64,000 nucleotides of DNA from Sclerodactyla briareus. Taxonomy: Eukaryota > Echinodermata > Holothuroidea > Dendrochirotida > Sclerodactylidae. The notes beneath the pieces were generated by a model. That model did no database searches. It was not told the origin of the DNA and worked only from the letters and a program-made list of their open reading frames with translations. Numbering within the stretch: position 1 is the first letter of the stretch; each line of letters opens with the position of its first letter. A program made the translations under genes and the position numbers. Below, one piece after another: positions 34,451-46,949 of this stretch. The stretch covers positions 124,001-188,000 of the forward strand of contig JAODTK010004187.1 of NCBI GenBank assembly GCA_026419785.1, read 5' to 3'.

Positions 34451-35830
34451 ACATGAATCGCCCCACTACTGGGCAAAACTGCGCTGTCAGTGACATGGCC
34501 TGGCCCATCATGGGCCCCCCGGCTTTGGAGAGCATGGCTACCCCAACAAGCCTGGGGGTGAGCTGGATGCCCAGCCATTGGTCCGAGTGACTCCGGGTCT
34601 CTCAGCAAACAGGCCAGTTGAGCGAGCGTGCCGACTCCAGGGAAAGCGCTCCGGCATTAAAAGGTGATGACTGCGCTACAGTAAGTGATTGGGTCGGTCA
34701 ACGGATGAGCAGGCGTAATCCGCGTCTGCAGAGGACGAGGATGTCGACAAGACTAGCCACTCGGCCCAGGAGGCGTAACCAACTTAAACCAAGATTCCTG
34801 TGGCGAGTACATACAGTGTAGTCAGCCAGAAGAAGTATGGCCATCCTGGTGGTGTTGTTGATCCGCTCTGGTGTAGGTGAGACAAGACCTGCGGCCATGT
34901 CCAGCGTCTAAGTAGATGGTCGATAAGTCGCTGAAGAGCCACTCCAGACGATGAAGCGAAAGAAGAGAAGAAGGACTAGTTTGACAAACTGAATGTCCCA
35001 TGTCGGCCGCTGCCTGTTGTTGAGACTCCGCCTCCTCAGCCAGTTGCTATGTAGGCAAACACTGTAGACTGTAGAGCCTTGGTGAAGGAGGTGGGCAAGA
35101 ACGGGCCTGGTATATCTGGTGAAAACCTGAAGTGCCGTCCAGAGGCCGACGGAAAGGGCCATGCGAAACTGCTAGTCTCTTCCATGCTATCTGTAGGCTG
35201 GTGAGCCCGACCCTGACCTGAACAACGGCCCTGGTAATCGTCTGGCAAGGGCTCCACTTTTCGCCTAGTCAGTAGAGCCTGCAGCTCTCTAACCCACAGG
35301 CCAGGCTGGATTGAAGCCTTCGTTGGCGAACATTAGTGTTTCCCCCTATCAGTGGGGCTGCCCTTTCCGGTGTTCTGTGGTTGCCTGCGTGAGCCCGCTG
35401 GCCCCCCGTCAGAAGAGTTTTGACACAACCAACCCCGCCGCTGACGCGCGAGCTGCTCTCCCCTTTCTGGCTGAGGAACGTACGACGGTCTTTGACCTCA
35501 TGTAGCCCTGGACGGGGTGGAGGCTCTTTCCACGCCACTCTCCCAAGGACTATCAGCTTTAATATCGGTTCCACTTGTAGTATCTCCTCGAATCATCCCA
35601 CATTCCACGAAGAGGCGGCCCTGGGCCCGCGAGGGGGAGCCGACATAGGCCAACCCTCATTGAACTGGCCGCACCTAAAACGATTGTCTTGCGAACGAAG
35701 TCGCCAGCCTGAAGCTCCAGCGAAGATCCGGATGAGGTGGGCCACCGGACCAGCAAACGCGATTGACGGTACTGTACTCCCGCAGTGTAGTGTGACATAG
35801 GGGAGGGTGAGCAGGAAAGAGGTTATGGCC
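34451..35830. other. GC-rich block, no gene recognised
   Basis: GC-rich and CpG-rich unique DNA following the short array, similar in texture to 24.75-27.1 kb. Several 80-150-codon frames exist on both strands, as expected by chance at this composition. None shows a known domain. Confidence 0.45.
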
Positions 35831-36907
35831 TTCTGCTAATACTGAAATCCCTCTCAAAAAATAATGTCAGTAGGGAGATTCCCTCCCAAATATTCTGGAT
35901 TATGGTGTTGTTTGGTGTCACTGCCATACAGGATATGACGAGTCCTCTTGACTTCTAAAATCCCTCTCAAATGAATCACAGGAGGGAATTCCTACAGAAC
36001 AAAATTATTTAGCGCCACACCCAATACTGCAATTTAATTTGCAATGCCTACAATCTATGAATGAGTAACGAAAGTTATTAATTAGACAATTGGACACATA
36101 CATGAAGATTTAGCATTGATTGTGGTGGCTTTTACAACTAATTTTAGAGCTGCCATTGACTTCGCGTTTTCTTGCTAAAATAATCACAGTTACGTTGGGG
36201 CTTAAGGGCTGGTCACACGTATAACGATTTATCGTGTCGTGCAACGATCCGATATATTGTCAGGACCGATTAATATCGCGGCCTATAAACGCCGGCTGGA
36301 ACACCCTGCCACATGCGATGGAGGCCTGTGAGCTCTCATGTCGCCAACCATTCCAATGTGGAACAGCCCTTCCCGGCGTTTTAGTAGTAGTAGTAATATA
36401 TTTCCTATTTAATCGTTGTGGAGCTCAACGATTTATTGTACGCCTCTTACCATTTTTCGATATGGCGTCACTTAGGAATGAGGTTGTTTCTGGACACTTT
36501 CGATCTTGAGAAGTATTGTGATTGTGATAATGTACTGCTACTCGTATTCATGACAATTGTTACCACCTGACCCTATCCTTCCTGATTCAGCCTGAAATCT
36601 AAAAGATCGTGTAGCAGAACGATTAGAAATCGTTATAGGTGAACCGGCCCTACTGTAATTGCACTAGCGACCTTGTTTATTTCGGCGGGGCTGGGCTTAC
36701 ATAGTATGGCAGAATGTAGTAGTGACAGTATTTCTGCCTTGACGTACTAGTACTACCGCACGACCAGATGGGCCAATGCATGTGACATTTGCCCATACCG
36801 ACAGGTTGTCATAATATCTTTTCAGCTATCGATACAAACAAAAAATAGGGGGGGAACATTTATTTGATTACACAAAATAATCTTTTTTGGGCAATCTTGT
36901 TACATGA
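35831..36907. other. No gene seen; dispersed repeat copies
   Basis: The phrase TAATCACAGTTACGTTGGGG (36179) and AATTGCACTAGCGA (36657) recur together at 40163-40215, so this is a dispersed repeat. The 36220-36640 stretch is rich in AACGAT words in both orientations. Confidence 0.45.
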
Positions 36908-37455
36908 AAAAAGAGGATGTATAGAAAGATGAACATTGTCGAAAATAGGATGGCCCCATACAGTGAGCTGCCAAGTATGCACCCCGCCTGAATAGAATAA
37001 CAATCGCTGGCAAGTATTTTAGAAAGCGCAAATACCAGTACCAGCACCAATACTGGTGCCAGGGCATCGACGAAGTACCGGTTCCAAAAAATATAGGTTA
37101 CGCTGCAACCCTAAGTGAATTATCATGATTTTTCTGGCTTGCGCCATTGACTGCCTAACACAAGGTGCCCCTATGAAATGAGTTTCGCACATTGCCTATA
37201 CGTAACCTGATAATGTAACCTAACACACTGACCCCCCTTTGTAACTAGGGTAGCGTGGTAACTATATTTTTTGGAACCGGTATTACCGGTTTGGTTTTTT
37301 TTGGTTTTGCCTTTACACTGGTATTGGTGCCAGTACCAGTATTCTTGCTGCCTACTGTAAAATAACGCTAGCGATCGTTATATTTTCCTGCATACTTGCA
37401 GCTCACTTTAGTGACTTTTTTCACAATGCCCTCTTTTATACATCCTCTTTCTCTA
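36908..37455. mobile_element. Foldback element with ~205-bp inverted arms
   Basis: The left arm 36908-37110 and right arm 37242-37455 are imperfect reverse complements. Matched blocks from the outside in include AGAGGATGTATA, AGTGAGCTGC(C)AAGTATGCA, CGATCGCT-like, AATACCAGTACC, TACCGGTTCCAAAAAATATA and a CGCTGCAACCCTA-like block. A ~131-bp spacer separates the arms. There is no coding signal beyond chance, so it is a non-autonomous foldback or MITE-like element. Confidence 0.8.
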
Positions 37456-37799
37456 AGTCAAAGATTGGCCCCCAACAATATACTTCGTATAAAAAATGGT
37501 TTTAATCCTCTAGTTTTGTATCGAACATTACATTTATGACAACGTACGTATGACAAACAGCACATGATGCGACCACAACGGCATTGGGCGAGTAAGCACC
37601 GCAACTAAGCTTTGCATGCAGTCATGACTACGTTCCCATAAGCCTGCGATGTCCTCGCTGGCTGGGATATTCAGCAAATAATGCAAGTACACTGCTTTGC
37701 AAAACACCCGTGTGGGCATTTTTTTTTTTGTAATTTCAACGAGGTTGCGGATTGAGCTCGATGTACGAGGCAGCGGCTGGATCAGGAAAAATACATATT

Positions 37800-37990
37800 T
37801 TACCTCCAGTAGTACCGGTGTTTGGCGTCCGATACCGGTATTTTAGCCAGTACCGGTAACAGTAACTGTGGCAGTTGAACTGCCAGTACTGCGAGTACCG
37901 GTACTGCAAGTACGCCCTGTACTGCGAGTACCCGTGCTTGCGAGTACCGGTAGCCTACTAATAACAATACACCGGTAATAACCCAATCGC
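37800..37990. repeat. TACCGGTACTGCGAG short repeat cluster
   Basis: Repeats of AGTACCGGTACTGC(G/A)AG with ~15-30-bp spacing. They share the ACCGGT and CCAGTACC words with the inner ends of the foldback arms at 37.0-37.35 kb. Confidence 0.7.
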
Positions 37991-40900
37991 AACCCTACTT
38001 GCAACCCTGTTTAGGCTAAGCTAGGTAAATTACAACTTATCGGAGCCATCGGAGCCAAACTAGGCCTAGGCTAGGCTTAAGTGATTGCGGGGTATTCTGT
38101 AATTAAGCCAGTGTTTTCGTGCAATCATCATGTAGGCCTAGGCCCACTGACCAGCAACATATCGCACACCGCACCGCTGTGAAGTACGATTGCAACAGTG
38201 CTAAGGTAGCGCCTCAGATCAGAAGTACACAATGCGCAAAGGAATTTGAAAGCATGAAAGAATGAAGGTGTGATAGGCTTCATGCCAGTCTTCTCCGGAG
38301 TAGCAGTATGATGCGGTTACTAGTTAGTGTTGGTTCTGTGGTGTAGGATAGGCTAGCACTGCCGCTCGCGCAGGGCTTAGTCCCCGTACTAAAGCCTGCG
38401 TTCACAACCGAGGCCTAGGCTGTTTTTTAGGCTAGACGCGGTAAGCGGCCAACTTTTCTGTTTCAACTTCGTTCCCTGACAAGCTTGCATGACTCAATGA
38501 AGAAACCAAAAGACCAATTATTGGAGTTAAGACAAGGTTTTTTAGCAACTCATTCATTCTCTATATTGGTCTTTAGCAGGTGGGAATTACCAAATATATA
38601 CCCGAGACGGAAATCAGTCCGTATTCTTCAAAATTCCTGATCACAAGTTGAGCACGACCTTGCACAAGTTGTTGTTCGCGTTGCATTATGAATAGTTATA
38701 TATATAAGTTATGAATAATAAGGCAGATTTCTATAGTATGTCTTGCATGTGCCCAATATGAATAATAGGATCGCCAAAATGAGCCCTGAGTGGCAAACCT
38801 TCTGTTTACAAAACTATGTTTCAAAACAGACAGGCTGGGGAAAAAAAAGGTTGTGTTGTGATTCTCCGTAAGGCGGACACGGTTACGCGGTTTTAAACCG
38901 AGAAATCCGGATTGACTCTGTTTCGGTTTAACTCGGTTTTGAAATTTGCGGGGAAAACGAATAACCGTAAACGCCGAAAAAACCATGTCGCCCGACGTCA
39001 ACGGCTAAAAACCGAGTCACTGGAAAATCTGCACGCAATACACACTCGGTTGGAGCGGCAGAGCCCTGAGTGTCTTTGAAACAACCATGTAAATTATGCA
39101 CACGCCATTGACGCTGCATAGTAACTCAATGAAAGGTCTCACTGGGGACTGGAGTATGTGTACTTTCCTTGCAGCAATAAAATCATAGTGATCTAATAGA
39201 ACCTATCAATTCCATTACGCTGTTGTCTCTGTGTCCTTTCTATTACATTACCATCGTCTACAAAGTACATCATATCCCCAATTATTGTTGCCAACTTTTC
39301 GAGTTCACCTGTTCCGACAGGTAAAGTGAATGTAATGTCATCTGTTGATGTCGCCACGCCCCATTCAGTTTGGACTGTTCCATTTATGACAAGGTAACAA
39401 ACTCACAGGAGTGTGTGACGTTGTAGCACTGTGTTCTAAAGTTGACAGCTTCTCATTGTGTGAACATTCAGCTGTTCGAATTAATTACCGAAGCTATCCA
39501 ACACCGGTATAAACCCCCAACCCACATTATGTATTTTTCGCCCGCATCCAAGCCGCCGACGCGCCCCACCCAATCGCGTCAAATGGCGCCACCTTGTTGG
39601 AAAATTCTACAAACTGCCCAGTGTGTTGCGAGCTGTGTACTTTCAGTTTTTGCCAAATATACATGCACGCCACGGACATGACACTTCGTGGGTAAGAATA
39701 AAACTGCATGCAAAGCCTAGTGTTGCTGTTTACTCGCTCCAATGCGCTTGCCATAGTTTCAAGACATAGCCCTGTTGGAACAGTGGTCATCACCTACTAC
39801 TGATTAAATAGCATTCTGACAATGACATCCCACTGATAATGTACAGTGCGTTACACAACTACCACGTCGGCCACTCTAGTGATTTGGTACAGGCCGCCGA
39901 CAGCAAACCTTTTTATCGCCCACAATTAACATCTATGGAAGTTTCTAACTGACTTTGTGATAAAGCAGACTGGAATATTGCGATTCGGATCCACTTCGAT
40001 CCGCGATACTGCAATGTATTTTCGTGTGGGACCATACAATTGTATGAAGAATTAATGATGAATAATGGGCCCAATGGTGAAGAAAATAAAGCGTTTAGCG
40101 CAGATCTGTGGTTTTCAGGGACGATTTTAGATGTGCCATGCTTCAGTTTTCCTTGCTGAAAAAATCACAGTTACGTTTGGGGCTTTGGGCTCACCGGTAA
40201 TTGCACTAGCGATCTGGTTGTACTGTGCATGTGTGGCGACAGGCACACGTTGCATGTTTTAATAAAGAAAGACACGTGGTATGATGCTCTGTGCAGGTTT
40301 ATTTGCAATTATTTGTTCATTCCCCCATATTATAATGGAACAGTCTTATTGATGAAAAGATTGTCCTGTATTTACACAGATGAAATATTGTACTAACATA
40401 AACGAATAGGAGGGGATAACAATGCTGGATTTTCTTAATGGCAAGATGAGATGAGTTATGAAACCCCAATATCAAATCATGCTGACGTTTTCTTCTTATG
40501 ATTGTTTTCATTAGAATCAATTCATACTAACAAAATAATGCGAAGGGATATACATATAGGTTAAACGCTACCATCCTGTCGTGCCGAAGTTTAAACTCGC
40601 CTTGGGCGGGACCGTTTTTGGGGTTCACGGAGAAGTACGTCCCCCGAGGCGCAAATACTTTTTGTTTGCTGTTCAATCGAACAGCATCGATCAAAACCGA
40701 AAAAACCGGATTGACTCGGTTAGCAAATCATGAACCCACCGGTTTCCGCCAGGCCACTAACCTGCAGCCTTAGATTCTCCCCCAATTGGGCCAAATTAGT
40801 CTTAGGCTACCTTGTATCATTTTTATACTAATGGAATTTTAACATTGTAGTGGATTGGAATGCTCTTGAATGATCTTTTGAATGTGATAGACGGCTGTGT

Positions 40901-41104
40901 AATCGGAGGGAGAAGTTGGAGTCATGAGGTTACGGATTTCGGTCAACCTTCAATAGGCAGTGTCTACAGTAAAATTAATTTCTCCTGATACGTGACTAGG
41001 CTAGGCCAGGTAGGTCTATAGCGCTAACCATGCTCAACCCGAACTAACACACAGTCATGCGCAGCTGGGCTGGACTTGTGTTGTAGGAACATTCTAATGA
41101 CTCA
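37991..41104. other. Intergenic DNA, no gene recognised
   Basis: It contains CTAGGCCTAGGC words, a patch of ACCGAG/CTCGGTT words (38880-38960, with a related patch at 40690-40740) and several short frames of no known family. No RNA gene was recognised. Confidence 0.45.
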
Positions 41105-41965
41105 GTTGGTGTGGAATTTGTGTTTTACCTGTGAGGTGCATTTTGTTTGGCCCCACTCGGTGGAGGAAAGGCTTAGCCTCAAAATTTTTGGAGGGAGGGG
41201 GGAGACACCTTAGCTCTATACCCCAGTACTATCCGCTTGTACATCGATGCCAAGATGGCACAAGGAGGGTGGCGCTCCTGAAAAGTGGCCTGGTTGTGCA
41301 AAAATTCTCCCATTGACTAGTGTGTAAGTTAACCTGTTGATGTGCTGTTCGGTTTTTTTGGCCCCCGTTCCCCTCACACCAAGGCCCCAGCCCCCTGATT
41401 CTTCCAAAGACGGAATACGCTACTTAGCTTTATCCATGGTACCATCTCCACTTCCTGAATGCCACGGTGGCACCGGGAGAATGCCATAAAAAGTGTTATT
41501 TGTTCAAAGATACCTCTCATTGACTTTTGTAGTGAAAAATCCCTTGACTTAGTGTGTGGAATTTGGCCATTTACCTGTGAGGTGCATTTTGTTTTTGGGC
41601 CCCTATCGGTGACAGACAGAAGGCTCAGCCTCAAATTGTTTTTAAGGGGAGGGGGAAGACACCTTAGCTCTATAACCCACGTACCATCCATAGTGCACCG
41701 CACTCAAGATGTCGAAAGAAGGGCTGATATGAAAGGCTGTTTATGAATAATTACTCATATTGACTTTGTGTGTAAATTACCTGTGAGTGCCTTTCGTTTT
41801 ATGCCCACTCCCCGTCACAAAAACGCCCCAGCCCACTGATTCCCCGGACCAAAGACACACTTAGCTTCATACCATGGTCCCATCCCCACGGTCCTTGGAT
41901 GCCACCGTGGCACCGGAGAGTGCCTCAAAAGTGCTATTTGTGCAAAAATTGCCCCATTGACTTAG
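41105..41965 (+). repeat. Two-type (A-B) higher-order satellite, forward half
   Basis: ~215-bp monomers begin at ACCTGTGAGGTGCATTTTGT-like strings near 41129, 41330, 41573 and 41769. Odd monomers (type A) carry AGGCTTAGCCTCAAA and GGAGACACCTTAGCTCTATA. Even monomers (type B) carry GCCCCAGCCC(C/A)CTGATTC and a CTTAGCTT(T/C)AT(C)CCATGGT-like string. The higher-order unit is therefore about 440 bp. Confidence 0.85.
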
Positions 41966-43080
41966 TTGTGGAATGTCAATCGGAGCATTTTTGCACAAAT
42001 GGCACTTTTTAGGGCATTCTCCCGGCGCCCTGCATCTTGGCATGGAAACATGTGAGGACGGTACCATGAGATCAGCTAAGGAGCTTCATTCGACTCTGAA
42101 AGAATCAGTGGCTGAGCCAATTCCGTACGGGAGGAGCGAAAAAGAGGAGGAAATAAAAAAAGCACTTCACAGATAACATACCACAATTCAATTGGAGAAG
42201 TTTGGCCAACAGGCACTTTTTTTGAGCGTCCTTCCTTGCGCCACCTGGCGTTGTTGTACGAGTCGATAGTACTGGGAGAGAGATGAGGTGTCTTCCCACC
42301 CCTAATTTTTTGGGGGGGTTAGCCCTTCCGTTTTTTTACCAGAGGGGTCCAAAAAAACAAATAGCACCTCACAGGTAAACGCCAATTCCCACAACTAAGT
42401 CTGGATGTTTCCTAACAAATCAATGGAGCATCTTTGCCAAATAGCACTTTTAGGCGCTGTCTCCGTTGTCATTGTGGCGTCCAAGCATGGTGGGGATGGT
42501 ACCATGGTATAAAACTAAGTAGGCGTCTTTTGTATCCGAAAGAGTCAGTGGGCTGGAGTGTTTTGTGACGTAAGGGCAAAAAACGAAAGCACCTCACAGG
42601 TACTTTACCACAAATTCCAGGGGCGAATTTTTTGCACAACCTCACTTTTCGGATCGCCCTCCTCGCGCCATTTTGCGTGGGTGCACAAGTGGATCTACTG
42701 GGGTAGAAAGCTAAGGTGTCTTCCCCCTCTCCGATAAAATTTAGTCATGAGCCCTTCCTTCACCCGAGAGTGCCCAGAAACAAAAAGCACTTCACAGGTA
42801 AACTGCCGAATTCCACACACAAGCCAATGGGGCTTTTTCCTACACAAAGTCCATGGAAGCATTTTTGCACAAATAGCCTATTCAGGGCAACTCCCGGCGC
42901 CATCCTGGCCGGCAAATCCGTCAGGGGATGCCACAATGATAAAGCCTAAGTAGCCCTCTTCGCTCTGAGAGAATCCGTGGCTGAGGCCACCTGTACGGGA
43001 GGGAGCCAAAACACAAAGCACCTCACAGGTATTACACACTAAGTCAATGGGACCAATTTCACACCAAGTCAGTGGCAGTT
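41966..43080 (-). repeat. A-B higher-order satellite, inverted half
   Basis: The same two monomer types in reverse orientation: type B at ~42090, 42535 and 42960 (AAAGA(A/G)TCAGTGGCTG), type A at ~42280 and 42710 (AGGTGTCTTCC(C)CC). Each is followed by AAGCACCTCACAGGTA. The axis is near 41965, where GTGCAAAAATTGCCCCATTG faces GGAGCATTTTTGCACAAA. Confidence 0.85.
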
Positions 43081-43726
43081 TTGGACTTCGGTTTGACCCT
43101 CCGTAAGCGCTATAAGACCTTCTCGGCTATGCCTAGGCTAGCTATGTTGATTGTTCATACCGTAGTCTGTGTCGGCCTCACTTCCCCTGGACCTGGACTC
43201 TTGCACTGAAATACTCACTTTTTGTTTGTTTTTTGCTGTCAATATTTGCTTATTAAACTTACTATTCTAAATTCTCGCGAGGATACACTGACACGAGTCA
43301 AACAGATCAGACGCTGACGACAGTTTGTCCCGATGGCGCCCTGTATTAATTTTCACACTTCCAGTTTCACCAAATGGGAACAAAGTCTCCAGTTTAGTAA
43401 ACATAAACGGATAACCGTCGTCGTCGATGTGATCTCCGCGATTCTGTTTTGATCTCGAGTAGGTGTGGCCTTTGCGGTGCAGTGAGATCTGACCCATCCC
43501 GACAGTATTGCGATGCCTCAAAACACCAAGTGGCGGGATTTGTATGGGGTGAGCCCTCGCCGACCAAAACTACGAAAACGCAATCGCGTAGTGATCCTTG
43601 GAACAACAGGCGAGCTTTCGGCAAACAAAAAGTGATACTGCAGTTACGACATTTAAATTGTATCAATTCTTCTTGGGATGATAATTCACCACTGTTTCCA
43701 TGTAGAAGCCGGACACTGGACACTGA
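43081..43726 (-). CDS. Possible exon(s), unknown product, left of Ngaro insertion
   Basis: Two overlapping minus-strand frames (43267-43521 and 43394-43876) look more protein-like than the surroundings, with segments such as DDDGYPFMFTKLETLFPFGE and FKCRNCSITFCLPK. A GTAAGT donor-like string lies at about 43256-43262. The upper frame crosses the left end of the retrotransposon, so its upstream part is element sequence and not host. I do not recognise the family, and it may be non-coding. Confidence 0.25.
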
Positions 43727-43813
43727 ACTGTAGTTAGGTGAACAAAACGATTGTTGGTCGAAGGCTGTTCTATGTGACCTGACATAGGTAGAGTCAATTA
43801 TTCTGCTCAGTGC
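43727..43813 (+). repeat. Ngaro split repeat A1 (left terminus)
   Basis: From ACTGTAGTTAGGTGAACAAA to TCAATTATTCTGCTCAGTGC. It aligns with A2 at 48031-48113 apart from a few indels. Confidence 0.93.
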
Positions 43814-44870
43814 CCATACTTTCGCTGGCGGATATGGACGCAGAGGTAACGGAAAAAAATCAACGAAATTCTTCATAATCTGACTGCTTTAAAAACTTCT
43901 ATTGCCACGTTACACCAACGAGTGTCAGACGATCATCACGGTTGAAGTGAAATTGAGGAAAAACTGAACAAAATCGAGAGATTTGACTGATTCCGCGGAG
44001 CTAGGCCCCACAACCAGTGCGCTGCGGGTAACGATAACAATAACAATAAACAGAGCAGCCGGGATAGGCGTAGCCCTAGTTCCGGTTGCACCCATAAACA
44101 ACGACCAATATGCCAACCAAAATGCCAGAGAACAAGGACAAGCGTCCGATATAACCAAGAGCAAGGAGGACACGGGTCCGCTTAATGAGGTCCATCCTGG
44201 CGGGCGCCAGGTTTCATCCTGTGGTGCGAAGCCCAGGCGGATATTTGCCAGTATCAGAGTTTAGGCAGAAATTAAAGCTGCCGGCAGATTTAAGACTGAA
44301 CGAACAAAAGCACGGCATAAAACGAGACGACCAACAAAACACTACAAGTGTTGTCCAAGCTCTGCCGACGATTTGTTGGAAACCGCATTAAAGCTGCCTG
44401 GCCCGGAACTCTCACCAGGGGACGATTCGCACCGGAGCAGAAGATTTTGCCATTGTTTAATATACAAACTGGCCCACATATTCGGTTACCTGCGCACGAG
44501 TATGCAGCGCTGGTCGTACAAAATAAATTCAACAAGGACACGGCACAATTTTTCCGCTCGTTTCAACGGAATAAATAGGCTTGAACGAAAGCTGCACTGG
44601 AGGCACCTCAAACTAGCACGACGTTGTCAACACTGGGGGCAACAGCTCCCGAGAAACCAGGGAGGGAGCCTCGACGTGGTGATGGTTACAATCAAGGCGA
44701 AAACGGTACAGCTCAGGGCGCGGCTGGCTCAAGCGTGGCTTACCGCACTCAGGACGAGGTATCCACGGCCACCCCGACGTATATCAGACAATACGCGAGC
44801 AGAGGGATCCCCCCAACCCGGCCAGGGCCACCCTTCGATCAAAAATCCCCCCCCAGCACCAATTAGGTTC
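43814..44870 (+). pseudogene. Ngaro gag-like region
   Basis: This lies between A1 and the reverse transcriptase, where Ngaro elements place their first reading frame. Frames are open in pieces (43983-44264, 44348-44578, 44624-44866), the last two in one frame. They are rich in Gln, Asn, Arg and Pro, with segments such as LPAHEYAALVVQNKFNKDT. No zinc knuckle is visible. Function as a nucleic-acid-binding structural protein is inferred from position only. Confidence 0.55.
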
Positions 44871-45239
44871 GACTGGCGGTATTTCACAGCTATTTGTTTG
44901 GAATAAGGACTGTGTTTGGACCCATGCCGTGTGAGGCATTTAAAGTATGAACCAGGTGTTCGTAGGTACTAGCAGGGTTTTTGGTATTAGTTTTCAAAAA
45001 TTTACTGCTAGACTGTTTTGTTCGTTTCACCTGGTGTGTATAGGGAAATCGTTTTAATGGCAGTAATTTCAGGATGCCCATCTCTGTAATTATGAGCAGT
45101 GGGAGAATATCAGGCTCCTGAAGAGGTGGTTATCCATTGGTTACGAAATTGTATTTCTATTCCTCTTGTCACTGATCACGGTTGTTTTTCTACCAAATAA
45201 GGAATTTAACCACAGCCAGCTTAGGTCATAGGAAAGAAA

Positions 45240-46300
45240 TTCGTGAGCTTGTGAGCACGGGGCTGTCAGAGAGGTTAGGTACACACCGAAATGTGTTCCC
45301 CCCATTGGTTTGTGTCCCTAAAAGGGTGGGCAAATGCCTCTAATGTGGATTGCGGCCGTGTTAATCAAGGACTTGTGGAAGTACAAAATTTCAAAATGAG
45401 GATATTAATACTGTTAGCGTTATGGGCAACCTCCTGATTGAGGTGTTACACATTGATATAAAGAAAGGTACCATCAGATCCGGTGAAGAGATGACAAGAG
45501 TATCTGGGAATTAGCTTTGCAACATCGTTTCTGTTTTTGGCAGGTCTACCTGCGGTTTGAGGACAGGCCCTATTTTTCTGCAAAACTGTTCGTGCTTGTA
45601 TTCAGTTTTAAGGACCAAAAAGGAGTCCGTGTTACGTCATATGTTGATGACTTCAGTCTTCTAGCCCAGACACGCACATGTCGGGTCACTTACATCTGTT
45701 TGTCCACACTTAAATCGCTAGGATGGGTGATAAACGAGGCAAAAAATATCACTATCACCATCGCAAACCAAACCTCTATAGGTTTACATTATCAGAAACA
45801 GGCCGATGAGAAGCCAAGCCTAAGTCCCAAACGAGCGGAATTACACAAGGTGCGCAAAAGACCTACGTCGGGTTCTCAAACAAACAATGCGGAATGCCAG
45901 GTGTTAGCACGCGTTTGCTGGGGCAATGTGTGTCAATGCGAAGGCGCAGTGGTGCCAGCGAAGTTGCTCCTTACGCAACACGTAAAGGTTGTTAGCATCG
46001 AAGAGCGATTGGAACGACATGCCCCATATCAACCAAGCCCCAGCGAAGATTGTAGAGTGGTGGCTCCAGGCACAACACCTGGAACGGGGCTCACTCCAAA
46101 CAGACCATGGATTACCAGGTGGAAAACCGACGCTTATGACCGGAGGGGAGCGGGTTTGCGAAGGAAGTCTGGCAGCTGGCTCTGGACACAAGCGATGAGC
46201 CAGATGCGCCAACTCCGCGAGATGATGGCAGTGTTGATGGCATAATTAAGTCGCTAACCTTCCCGGATGCAAACGTGCCTGCAGGTGTTTGACGGACAAT
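45240..46300 (+). pseudogene. Ngaro reverse transcriptase (frameshifted)
   Basis: The order of RT blocks is recognisable across frame changes. A PLVCVPKRVGK stretch (~45300) matches the N-terminal fingers block of DIRS-order elements. A VEVQNF-type stretch follows (~45380), then a D-I-K-K-G-Y palm block (~45458-45480). The catalytic YVDD is at 45640-45651, followed by an SLGWVINEAKN block (~45712). In the family this enzyme copies the element RNA. At least four frame changes interrupt it here. The 242-codon open frame 45517-46245 covers the catalytic centre. Confidence 0.88.
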
Positions 46301-46660
46301 GTAACAAACCAGCAGCATATATCAACCAGTTTAGGGGACCAGCACCAATGCTTACACAGTTAGCAAATGCCATATGGATGGAGGCTCCACGATCGAAGAT
46401 ATCTTTGACCGCAAAAAGACTTACGGGGGTCTATGAACACAACAGCAGACGGCCTATCGCGACTATCCAGGCATTACGAGTGGAGGTTGAACAGGAGCCT
46501 CTTCAGTTACTTGGACAAAATGTGGGACCACAACCCAATAGACCGCTCGAACTCTGGAGAACAAGCGCAATTGCCGGTCTACAAGTGTTTTGCCGACCCA
46601 CAGTCCAGTGGAATCGATGAACTAGCACAGCAAAGATTGGACCCAACACAACAACTTCGG
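46300..46660 (+). pseudogene. Ngaro RNase H region
   Basis: A NTTADGLSRLSRHYEWRLN stretch at ~46434 matches the end of the RNase H domain of DIRS-order elements (ADxLSR...EW.L). It is followed in the same frame by WDHNPIDRSN...LPVYKCFADPQSSGIDE, the IDLFAS/Y..DP..VDA-type linker typical of these elements. It removes RNA from the RNA:DNA hybrid. Upstream catalytic residues are obscured by frame breaks. Confidence 0.85.
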
Positions 46661-46949
46661 TAAATGCACCATCAGGATGATCCCAAAGGTTCTACAAGTG
46701 GTGGAAAAGCAAAAGGGCAGTGAGCAACAATCTTCCCCGTCCGGTGGCCAGCGCGCCTGGTTTCAAAAACTACAACAAATGGCAACACCATGCCAATGCG
46801 ACTTACCGAAAAAGGGTCGACGCAAGGAACAAGCAAATGCCAGGACACAGAGGGCGGCCAAGAACAGAAATGGCGGCGTATCATTGCCTGGAGGATATGT
46901 GGTCCGGTCATTTGAGTGCCAGGGCAGGGGACTATAGTGCCTGAGGCAG

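Noticed and set aside
45904-46318. Minus-strand frames opposite the Ngaro RT
   Set aside because: Antisense shadows of the retrotransposon coding region.
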